Of a stretch of 64,000 bases of DNA, positions 51,723-58,658 are shown piece after piece (positions within the stretch are counted from its first letter, which is position 1; each line of letters begins with the position of its first letter). The notes under the pieces are model-generated. The model made no database searches. It saw nothing but the letters and a program-made list of their open reading frames with translations, and was not told the DNA's origin. Source of the stretch: an uncultured Eubacteriales bacterium (lineage in GTDB: Bacteria > Bacillota > Clostridia > Lachnospirales > Lachnospiraceae); the NCBI GenBank assembly GCA_949294665.1, contig CASFID010000025.1, positions 1 through 64,000 on the forward strand, in the 5' to 3' direction. Made by a program: the position numbers and the translations under genes.

Positions 51723-51737
51723 AGGCGGGATAAAAAG

Positions 51738-52439
51738 ATGAAGAAAAAAAGGATTGCTTTTCTGGCGCTGGCAGTGCTTATGTCTGTATCAGGCTGTAGC
51801 GGCAGTACGCAGAATGGAGATGTGGATCATAAGGAGGAAGAAAACATGGATACAGAAAAAAAACTGCTGACCGCTGACGAACTGATCCGTTTAGCCGGTA
51901 TATCAGAAGAACAGTACAGGGATGTGGATCTGGAGCAGTTTATAAAAGATTTTGAGATTACAGAAGACGATATTGAAACCTTAAATATCGGTCTCCTTCT
52001 GGAGGAGTATTCGGATACGGAAACGGAAGATGTCAGTGATCTTCTGCGGGGCGGGATCACGGAGCGCACATCAGACTTTACAGAAGGAGTGTCCGCAGTC
52101 GCATTTCTAGAAAATATCAACACAGACAATGAATGTGTATATTATGATCTGGAAGAGGGGAAACGCTACAGGGCGTCTCATGCCTACCTTTTCTCTGATT
52201 TGTCGCAGGCAGAGGCAGAGACATATGCGGAGGGGCAGCAGTTGGTCGACGCGCTTGATGAGCAGGGGGTTTTCTCGTGGAGCAGTCAATCGTCAGAAGA
52301 GGAGATCGTTGACGGTCAGTACATGGTCCTGGCAGTGGCGTATGATGACGGAACCGTATTCAGAGTCTCGGCAGACGGGATTCTTTCTCAGCTCCTTCCG
52401 GATTCTTATGTGGCGGTAAGGGATATGCTGTTAGACTGA
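51738..52439 (+). CDS. Lipoprotein, candidate immunity to the metallopeptidase effector
   Basis: This 233-residue protein has a lipoprotein signal (IAFLALAVLMSVSGC, Cys20). The acidic mature part has a helical first half (ELIRLAGISEEQYRDVDLEQ) and a beta-rich second half. No family is recognised. It starts 15 nt after the effector stop, the usual place of an immunity gene. The lipid anchor would place protection on the outer face of the membrane. Confidence 0.65.
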   Translation: MKKKRIAFLALAVLMSVSGCSGSTQNGDVDHKEEENMDTEKKLLTADELIRLAGISEEQYRDVDLEQFIKDFEITEDDIETLNIGLLLEEYSDTETEDVSDLLRGGITERTSDFTEGVSAVAFLENINTDNECVYYDLEEGKRYRASHAYLFSDLSQAEAETYAEGQQLVDALDEQGVFSWSSQSSEEEIVDGQYMVLAVAYDDGTVFRVSADGILSQLLPDSYVAVRDMLLD

Positions 52440-52453
52440 TTGGAGGGAATGTT

Positions 52454-52894
52454 ATGACATCAGATCAGATACGCAGTGAGATCATAAGCTGTGAAAAAAA
52501 GATCGCGAATGCCAGAGGGAGAATAAGAGATCTTGAGGAAGATCAGTATGAGCTCGAACAGCTGGCGCTGAAGATCAGAAATCTGCAGTCTGAATTCGAG
52601 GCACGTCAGGATCAGCGGAAGCGGAAGCTTTCGGCAGTGCTGGCACTGACAGAGGTGAAGAGCGCATCCAGGTATTATGAAGGGATGAGCGGTCTGCTGA
52701 ACAGCGGAGAATTTATCCGGGCGGATAACGCCCTGTCGGATGACGTGTCTGCCGTTCGCGGGAAGCAGAGTGAGATAGACGATGAGATCGAAGAGATCAA
52801 AAAGCAGATATCTGTGCTCGATACCCGGATCGCGGATCTGAGGGTGAGACTTCAGGAGACATGCCTGCAGGAAGCAGCGGCTGCCGAGGGATAA
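52454..52894 (+). CDS. DUF5082-like coiled-coil partner protein, fourth module
   Basis: This 146-residue helical protein has coiled coils at both ends (DQIRSEIISCEKKIANARGR and EIDDEIEEIKKQISVLDTRI). It is related to the gene at 46260. It opens the module that ends with the lipase effector. TGGAGGGAA precedes the ATG. Confidence 0.7.
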   Translation: MTSDQIRSEIISCEKKIANARGRIRDLEEDQYELEQLALKIRNLQSEFEARQDQRKRKLSAVLALTEVKSASRYYEGMSGLLNSGEFIRADNALSDDVSAVRGKQSEIDDEIEEIKKQISVLDTRIADLRVRLQETCLQEAAAAEG

Positions 52895-52977
52895 AGCGCG
52901 GGAGCTTGTACAGCAGCCAGATATGTGTCGGATGCCGGCAAAATAAGGATAAGGGCGGAGAAAACGGAGGAAGAAAG

Positions 52978-53430
52978 ATGGACGGTATCATAGCAGACCT
53001 GATCAGGCGGCGTTCCGTCTGCGAGCAGGAAATCGCAGACCAGAATCAGAAGATCAGACGATATGAAAAGGCGTATGAGTCTCTGAGACAGTTCCGCGGA
53101 GAGGAAAGCAGGGCGCGGAACAGCTTTCAGAGGATCAATTCAGTAAAACTGAGCAGGGCGTCCGAACTGTATGCAGTCAGTTCGACATGCAGGACGGCAC
53201 AGCTTTACATGGAAGGATCACAGAGAACGATGGATGGGATCGGTGCAAAGATCGTAGGCGCTGCGTTTACCGGTCTTGATCTTATGGTTTTTCTGAAGCT
53301 GGAAGAATATAAGCGGAAGGTCCGGGACTGCGAAAACAGGATCGCAGAGCTGCAGAGATCGATCAGCATGCTGAACAGCATGATCGATGATGCAGAGCGG
53401 GCAGCAGATGCGGAAGGAGGAGTATGCTGA
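52978..53430 (+). CDS. Second coiled-coil partner protein of the lipase module
   Basis: This 150-residue helical protein (CEQEIADQNQKIRRYEKAYE at the start, CENRIAELQRSISMLNSMID at the end) resembles the DUF5082-like proteins in layout. I start at ATG 52978 after GGAGGAAGAAAG. It gives the lipase module two such proteins where the other modules have one. Confidence 0.62.
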   Translation: MDGIIADLIRRRSVCEQEIADQNQKIRRYEKAYESLRQFRGEESRARNSFQRINSVKLSRASELYAVSSTCRTAQLYMEGSQRTMDGIGAKIVGAAFTGLDLMVFLKLEEYKRKVRDCENRIAELQRSISMLNSMIDDAERAADAEGGVC

Positions 53431-53431
53431 T

Positions 53432-53764
53432 ATGGAAAGAAAGCTGATCTGCGCAGATGGAGAGCTGTCCATAGCGCGGAATAAGACAGAACGGTACGTA
53501 CAGTTTCTCCAGAAGAGCATTGAAGAGTACAGCGCGATCCTTAATGAGGCGGCGGATAAGGGAATCGAGGACGTCCTGGTCCGAAGAGAGATGCAGCGCC
53601 TTTCTTCGGAGGTATTGTCTCTGCGCAATGAACTGCAGGGACTGTATTCTGTGATGGCGGACTGTGTGAGAAGAGAGATTCAGGATGTGGAAGATGCAGA
53701 CCGTTTCACATATCCGGATGTTTCTTTTGGCGATATTATGAGCACGCTCGCAGGATTTTTCTGA
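53432..53764 (+). CDS. Small helical T7SS partner with DADRFTY tail
   Basis: This 110-residue helical protein (RYVQFLQKSIEEYSAILNEA) has a DADRFTYPD segment near the C-terminus. It resembles the YLF-tailed partners 46703 and 49831 but has about 15 extra residues. It is probably an adaptor for the lipase effector. GGAAGGAGGAG lies about 8 nt before ATG 53432. Confidence 0.6.
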   Translation: MERKLICADGELSIARNKTERYVQFLQKSIEEYSAILNEAADKGIEDVLVRREMQRLSSEVLSLRNELQGLYSVMADCVRREIQDVEDADRFTYPDVSFGDIMSTLAGFF

Positions 53765-53823
53765 GAGAGCAGGCGCAGAGAACAGAGGATGCAGCGGCAG
53801 TGTGAAGATGGAGGTGACTGGTT

Positions 53824-54111
53824 TTGCAGAGCGGAGAGATCATCGCAAGAGAACAGCTGCTGAAAGAGCAGGCAGGGAGAATGAGGGATCTGGCAGCGAA
53901 GATCGAAGCAAGAACGTATGAGACTGCGATGGAGCGGGGAGAAGGCGCTTTTGTGGAAGAGATGGAGATGTTTGTCCTGGAACTTAAGAATATGGGAACT
54001 GCGTTAAGCCGCCTGGCGTATGTGACGGCAGACCGGATGGACAGTGCGGCACAGCAGTTTCATACTGCTGATACAGAGCATTCCGCAAGCCTGTTCGAAG
54101 GGGGAGATTGA
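53824..54111 (+). CDS. Small helical T7SS partner protein
   Basis: This 95-residue, two-helix protein (LLKEQAGRMRDLAAKIEART, MFVLELKNMGTALSRLAYVT) starts at a TTG, about 8 nt after GGAGGTG. It is probably the second adaptor of the lipase module, like 47000 and 50131. It ends 3 nt before the ATG of the lipoprotein gene. Confidence 0.58.
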   Translation: MQSGEIIAREQLLKEQAGRMRDLAAKIEARTYETAMERGEGAFVEEMEMFVLELKNMGTALSRLAYVTADRMDSAAQQFHTADTEHSASLFEGGD

Positions 54112-54113
54112 AA

Positions 54114-54926
54114 ATGAAGAGCGGCAGAAAGATTTTTACAGCTGTCCTGTCAGCGGTGTGTATTCTGTCATTGGCTTCATGCGGGCAGTCTGCCGAACAA
54201 GGAGTATCTGAGAATAAAAGTAGGGAGGAAGAGCAGGTGAAGAAAGAGTGGACACAGAGGCAGAAGGAACTGCTTGAGGAAATGGGACTTTCCGGGGATT
54301 ATGACGAGCTTACCGATACGCAGAAGAGCGCGGTCACGTCTGCTGATGATATGCTTGCTTATCTGGAAGAAAAGTATGGGAAAGAATTCTGCTATTTATC
54401 TTATGCGCCGTCGGGTACGCTGGATGAAGAGCATCTTGAGGCATATCCGGCGGATGGACAGCCCTATGATAAGGTGACAGTATACCGCACCTATGAGAAT
54501 GGAGAATATTCTTATGAGGATGATTATGAAAACACTCTCATAAAACCCTGGTATGAGGAGAAGGTGAGAGATTTTGCAGAGGAATATTTCCCGGCGGAGG
54601 GGATCAAAGTATATACGGATATCAAGAGCATAGGCGGAAGCGTAACGGAAGAGAACATACTTGAGTCCGCATCGGCGGCTACGTATGTCTTCACAGATGA
54701 TTCCGTCTGCAGCGCCGAGGCTTATGAACGTTTTGTCGATGCATGCGGCCAGTGGCTGAAGGAACACTGCCGGGGCGTGCCGGCAGGGATTTATCTGCGG
54801 ATGACTCAGTCGGAGGCATGGGCAAAGATCAGCGAGGCAGACTATGAGGATAGTATCAGGGAAGACATCTTCACAGCGGAAAACGACTGCTCGATCTCCG
54901 GTTCGGGCAAGGTAACGATATACTAG
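54114..54926 (+). CDS. Lipoprotein, candidate immunity/accessory protein of the lipase
   Basis: This 270-residue protein has a lipoprotein signal (VLSAVCILSLASC, Cys23) and an acidic mature part (TQRQKELLEEMGLSGDYDEL). No family is recognised. It lies directly upstream of the lipase, whereas the other immunity genes here lie downstream. In Staphylococcus the lipase TslA is blocked by the lipoprotein TilA, so an outside-acting immunity lipoprotein is expected for such a toxin. Confidence 0.62.
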   Translation: MKSGRKIFTAVLSAVCILSLASCGQSAEQGVSENKSREEEQVKKEWTQRQKELLEEMGLSGDYDELTDTQKSAVTSADDMLAYLEEKYGKEFCYLSYAPSGTLDEEHLEAYPADGQPYDKVTVYRTYENGEYSYEDDYENTLIKPWYEEKVRDFAEEYFPAEGIKVYTDIKSIGGSVTEENILESASAATYVFTDDSVCSAEAYERFVDACGQWLKEHCRGVPAGIYLRMTQSEAWAKISEADYEDSIREDIFTAENDCSISGSGKVTIY

Positions 54927-54939
54927 CGGGGGAATTACT

Positions 54940-56661
54940 ATGCAGCTTACGGATGAACAGATCATGCTGCTCGAGCAGCTGACATATTTGGAAGATAAAG
55001 TGGCACGGGAGGCAGATGTTGTGCTGGGACCATATGACAGTGTGAAGAGCCTGCTCAGGCAGTTTGACGAGGATGCCCTGGCAGAGCTGGAAGACTCGGA
55101 TGAGCAGTTTGAAGGGCTGATCAGCGGAAAGCAGTGGGCAGCCATTATCCGGCAGATCCAGAATGATCCGGAACTGTACAGCCTGGATATTGCGGGTAAG
55201 GACGATTCGGTTCAGGCGATCTGCTTCACAGACCCGAATGACTCGGACAGCGCTCTTGTAGCTTTCAAAGGGTCAACAGGACAGAAGGAATGGCAGGATA
55301 ACGGCAGCGGGCTCGGGCTGTCTGATACACAGAAACAGAAGGAAGCGCTGGAGTATATAGAGAATCTCTCCTATGACAGTATCACGGTAACAGGGCACTC
55401 AAAAGGCGGAAATAAGGCGCAGTATGTGACAGTCCTTTCCGATAAGGTGGACAGATGCATTTCTATGGACGGCCAGGGATTTTCTCAGGAATTCCTGGAT
55501 AAGTATTATGCGGAGATCGAAAAAAAGGGAGGATGCATCAAGAATTATTTCCTTGACGGCGATTTTGTGAGTATCCTTCTTTTCCCGGTTCCGGGGTCTG
55601 ATCAGATCTGCATTGAAGGGGATGACAGCATTGTCCTGGAGAAAAACCATGTTCCTTCTTCTTTTTACCGGTATTATCAGGATGAGGACGGACACTGGCA
55701 CATACTGGAAAATGGAAGCGGAGATCCGGCACTGGTCAGCGGCACACGGGAAGAGGTTATGGTCTATCTGCATGAACTTACGGTCTTTCTTCTCAACGTG
55801 ATGCCGGAAGAAGACAAAAGAAAAGCAGGAGACTATATCGGAAATATTCTGGCGATCCTTATGGATGGCAAAGATTTGAAGCTTGAAGATAAAACATACA
55901 ATAAAAGCAATATCAAAGAATATCTGCTGTCTGACCAGGAAATGCTCACAAAACTTCTGGCGTACTTTATTAAGTATGTCGAAACCTATAATCTTACGGA
56001 TGAGGAGATCAGAAGCCTGGCGGAAGTGCTTGGACTTGACGAAGTCCTTGCAGTGATCGAAGGCGGAATGACTGCGGATAATAAAACGCTGGGAAAAGTT
56101 ATCTCAGATGCAGGCGGACTCTTGAATCTGATCATCAATCAGATCAGAGACGGGAAAGAAGATCCGGTTATAGAATGGCTGCTGAAATGGATCGGCGGAT
56201 GGGAGTCAGAAGAAGTGGGAGAAGATATGGTCGACTTCTGGCGCAGCTTAGAGAAAGAGTATCAGAATATCCCAGACTTCGATCCGGAAAAGGCGCGGGC
56301 GGATGCCGCGGGAAAAGAGTCAAAAATAAGGGACTTCTCGGAGAAAACCTATGGGATCCTGATGAGCGCGATCCTGTCGGTTGAGGCGGATACCTATGGT
56401 TCTGTATCCGGATGGTCGGGATATGCGGGAGAAGAGTGGTACGATACTCTGCTGATCCCGAATGCAGTTGGAGGGATCAATGCATATTTTGAGAGAGTTT
56501 CGGAGATCAATAATGCCTGCAGGTCTGGCGCAGAGCGGGTATTTGACGAAGCAAACCAGGCAGACAGGGATAATGCGGTGAGGTTGAGAAGTGTGATCGA
56601 TGAACTGAGGAGTGTGCGCACGCTGCTTGAGAAAAAGGCGGAAAATCTGGGGCTGCAGTGA
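54940..56661 (+). CDS. T7SS lipase effector (DUF2974) with C-terminal RDFS-type module
   Basis: This 573-residue protein has a DUF2974 alpha/beta-hydrolase at about 60-290, with the nucleophile elbow TGHSKGG (Ser154) and a likely His in the NHVPSS or EDGHWHI segments. A helical middle follows. The C-terminus (463-573) starts IRDFSEKTYGILMSAILSVE and continues with W-x-G, INAYFERVSEINNA and a final coiled coil. This matches the N-terminal module of the effectors at 47280 and 50412. The same order, lipase first and targeting part last, is known for staphylococcal TslA. It is therefore most likely a secreted lipase toxin. GGGGG precedes the ATG. Confidence 0.78.
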   Translation: MQLTDEQIMLLEQLTYLEDKVAREADVVLGPYDSVKSLLRQFDEDALAELEDSDEQFEGLISGKQWAAIIRQIQNDPELYSLDIAGKDDSVQAICFTDPNDSDSALVAFKGSTGQKEWQDNGSGLGLSDTQKQKEALEYIENLSYDSITVTGHSKGGNKAQYVTVLSDKVDRCISMDGQGFSQEFLDKYYAEIEKKGGCIKNYFLDGDFVSILLFPVPGSDQICIEGDDSIVLEKNHVPSSFYRYYQDEDGHWHILENGSGDPALVSGTREEVMVYLHELTVFLLNVMPEEDKRKAGDYIGNILAILMDGKDLKLEDKTYNKSNIKEYLLSDQEMLTKLLAYFIKYVETYNLTDEEIRSLAEVLGLDEVLAVIEGGMTADNKTLGKVISDAGGLLNLIINQIRDGKEDPVIEWLLKWIGGWESEEVGEDMVDFWRSLEKEYQNIPDFDPEKARADAAGKESKIRDFSEKTYGILMSAILSVEADTYGSVSGWSGYAGEEWYDTLLIPNAVGGINAYFERVSEINNACRSGAERVFDEANQADRDNAVRLRSVIDELRSVRTLLEKKAENLGLQ

Positions 56662-56680
56662 CAGAAGATACGAGGAGAGT

Positions 56681-57802
56681 ATGAGAAAGAGACAGAAGAA
56701 AAACAGCTTGAAAAAAAGAACAAAAGATCATTCCAAGCACCGTACTGCAGCGGCAGCGGTCCTTCTTATCCTGAGCGCGGCGCTGATGGCTGCGTCAGTA
56801 AAGATCCCGGCGTTCGCCGAATGGTATTCGGAAACCATATACCCTTTTCTTGTCAATACGGCAGGGAGGATCATGGGGACAGCACCGTTTTCCGTGGCGG
56901 AGCTCTGCCTGTACCTGCTTCTGGCAGCGCTGGCTGTGTCGATCGTGTACTGTGCAGGAAAGATCGTGAAGGGCGCAAAGGCGGGGAACGTGCTGTTCTC
57001 CTGGTTTTCCGGAGTGATCCTGGCAGTGGGAATTCTGGCATTTCTCTATACTGCCGGATGCGGGATCAACTATCACAGGCGCAGCTTTTCGGCGGAGGAA
57101 GGGATCGTGACGTCTTTCTACAGCTCTGAGGAGCTGAATCAGGTCTGCATCTGGCTGACAGCAGAAGTGAACGCGGCCTGCGAGGAGGTTTCCCGCGATG
57201 ACGCCGGGGTAATGATCCTGGACGGGCCGGAAGGTGAGGGCGCTGTGGCTGCGATGGACAAGCTGTCTGAGACATTCCCTTCATTAGAAGGTTATTATCC
57301 TCAGCCAAAGAAGCTGATCCTGTCTGAGTTCCTCTCATATCAGGGACTCACAGGCATTTACTCACCGTTTACGGTGGAGGCAAATTATAATGGAGATATG
57401 ATTCCATATAATATTCCTTTCACCACCTGCCATGAACTGTCGCACCTGAGGGGATTTATGGAGGAGAGGGAAGCAAACTTTATCGCTTTTCTGGCGTGTA
57501 TCGGCTCAGACCGGGCGGACTTCCGGTACAGCGGGTATCTGTCCGGATGGACATACTGCATGAATGCTCTTTACCGAGCGGACCAGGAGGCGTGGAGGAC
57601 GACGAGAGTTCTGCTGGATGAACGGGCGGAAGCGGATGTGACGGCCAATTCAGAGTTCTGGGACCATTATGAGGGGATCATCTCTGAGACGGCAGACCGG
57701 GTGAATGATACATATCTTAGAGTGAACGGGCAGGCTGACGGCGTACAGAGCTACGACCGGATGGTCGATCTGATCGTGGCGTATTTCGGAGACAGGGCAT
57801 GA
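56681..57802 (+). CDS. DUF3810 membrane metallopeptidase-like protein
   Basis: This 373-residue protein has a basic N-terminus, three membrane segments (about 25-45, 72-92 and 105-128) and an extracytoplasmic zincin-like domain. The site is CHELSH (His251, Glu252, His255), followed by EEREANFIAFLACIGS, with a Glu likely to be the third ligand. It belongs to DUF3810; the substrate is unknown. I start at ATG 56681 after AGGAGAG. It lies 19 nt after the lipase effector but the family is also found outside T7SS loci, so a T7SS role is uncertain. Confidence 0.82.
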   Translation: MRKRQKKNSLKKRTKDHSKHRTAAAAVLLILSAALMAASVKIPAFAEWYSETIYPFLVNTAGRIMGTAPFSVAELCLYLLLAALAVSIVYCAGKIVKGAKAGNVLFSWFSGVILAVGILAFLYTAGCGINYHRRSFSAEEGIVTSFYSSEELNQVCIWLTAEVNAACEEVSRDDAGVMILDGPEGEGAVAAMDKLSETFPSLEGYYPQPKKLILSEFLSYQGLTGIYSPFTVEANYNGDMIPYNIPFTTCHELSHLRGFMEEREANFIAFLACIGSDRADFRYSGYLSGWTYCMNALYRADQEAWRTTRVLLDERAEADVTANSEFWDHYEGIISETADRVNDTYLRVNGQADGVQSYDRMVDLIVAYFGDRA

Positions 57803-57937
57803 GTTTTGGTGGTACCGGGGCTTCGGCTTACGCCCGGATATCCGGGGCGGAAATATGCAGGCGCGTCTGTATGGCTGCCCTTGGATATCCAGAGGTATGA
57901 TCGCAGCGATAAATCAGAAAGAAACTGAAAAAAGTGC

Positions 57938-57966
57938 TTGCAATTGCAGAAAGCTTATGCTATTAT
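57938..57966 (+). promoter_or_regulatory. Promoter of tRNA-Glu/tRNA-Cys
   Basis: TTGCAA (57938-57943) and TATTAT (57961-57966) are separated by 17 nt and lie 33 nt before tRNA-Glu. Confidence 0.72.
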
Positions 57967-57999
57967 AAACACCGGTCATCATATAAGTGACTGTTTTAT

Positions 58000-58071
58000 G
58001 GCCCCGTGGTCAAGCGGTTAAGACATCGCCCTTTCACGGCGGTAACACGGGTTCGATTCCCGTCGGGGTCA
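58000..58071 (+). tRNA. tRNA-Glu (TTC)
   Basis: The acceptor stem is GGCCCCG paired with CGGGGTC, the anticodon loop is CTTTCAC (TTC), and the T loop is TTCGATT. Confidence 0.96.
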
Positions 58072-58164
58072 TTTGCCGTTTCAGGATGATGAAGCAGCTT
58101 GCGGAGGAAGCGGCAGATCAGCGCAGATGTATCTGAGAGATGACAGATGCGCGTAACTGAATAA

Positions 58165-58236
58165 GGCGCAGTAGCCAAGTGGTAAGGCGTGGGTCTGCAA
58201 CACCCTGATTCACCGGTTCAAATCCGGTCTGCGCCT
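58165..58236 (+). tRNA. tRNA-Cys (GCA)
   Basis: The acceptor stem is GGCGCAG paired with CTGCGCC, with U as discriminator base, as in tRNA-Cys. The anticodon loop CTGCAAC gives GCA. Confidence 0.96.
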
Positions 58237-58246
58237 CTCAATGAGG

Positions 58247-58286
58247 AAACCCGAATGCTCGGAAGAGTGTTCGGGTTTTTGTTTTT
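58247..58286 (+). terminator. Terminator after tRNA-Cys
   Basis: AAACCCGAA and TTCGGGTTT form a stem around a loop that can pair further, followed by a T-rich tail (TTTTTGTTTTT). Confidence 0.88.
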
Positions 58287-58465
58287 GCAGCGGAATAAAG
58301 CCCGGTCCTGCCCGAGACCTGGCGGATACTGTTCTTCTTGAGGATCCGTGAAATCCTAATTGGATATATTTTATATAATAGGTAGATTCTCATACCAAAA
58401 ACAGAAAAAACGGCACAAAAATTCTTGCTTTAGTTTTTACGGTTTGTGAAAAACGACAATTTCTA

Positions 58466-58494
58466 TTTACATTTCTGCCACAAATTGCTATAAT
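58466..58494 (+). promoter_or_regulatory. Sigma-A-type promoter of the GH84 gene
   Basis: TTTACA (58466-58471) and a perfect TATAAT (58489-58494) are separated by exactly 17 nt. Transcription should start near 58501, about 17 nt before the antiterminator element. The DNA from 58290 to 58465 shows nothing else I can name. Confidence 0.88.
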
Positions 58495-58516
58495 TGTATT
58501 AATTATAGCGCAGATA

Positions 58517-58545
58517 TGGATTGTTACCAGCAATGGGCAAAACCG
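58517..58545 (+). promoter_or_regulatory. Ribonucleic antiterminator (RAT) of the BglG/LicT/SacY family
   Basis: GGATTGTTACC (58518-58528) and GGGCAAAACC (58535-58544) reproduce the two conserved halves of the RAT hairpin bound by BglG-family antiterminators. The element's 3' end overlaps the 5' arm of the terminator that follows, as in the known systems, so protein binding would prevent termination. No antiterminator gene is in the window. Confidence 0.85.
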
Positions 58546-58603
58546 AATTCCGAAGAAAGAGGGGTAATTACGGCAGTTTATCTTTCGGGAATCGGTTTTT
58601 TTT
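58542..58603 (+). terminator. Leader terminator (attenuator) before the GH84 gene
   Basis: ACCGAATTCCGAA (58542-58554) pairs with TTCGGGAATCGGT (58584-58596) in 12 of 13 positions, counting one G-T pair, and is followed by eight T. It overlaps the RAT by 4 nt. By default it should stop transcription 55 nt before the start codon. Confidence 0.88.
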
Positions 58604-58658
58604 ATACAGGTCGATATCTCGTTATGGATAATCTATAGAAATGGAGGGTAGATGAAAA

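Noticed and set aside
58501-58603. A cyclic-di-GMP or other metabolite riboswitch in the GH84 leader
   Set aside because: Only about 40 nt precede the terminator and no aptamer core is seen; the two RAT half-motifs explain the leader.
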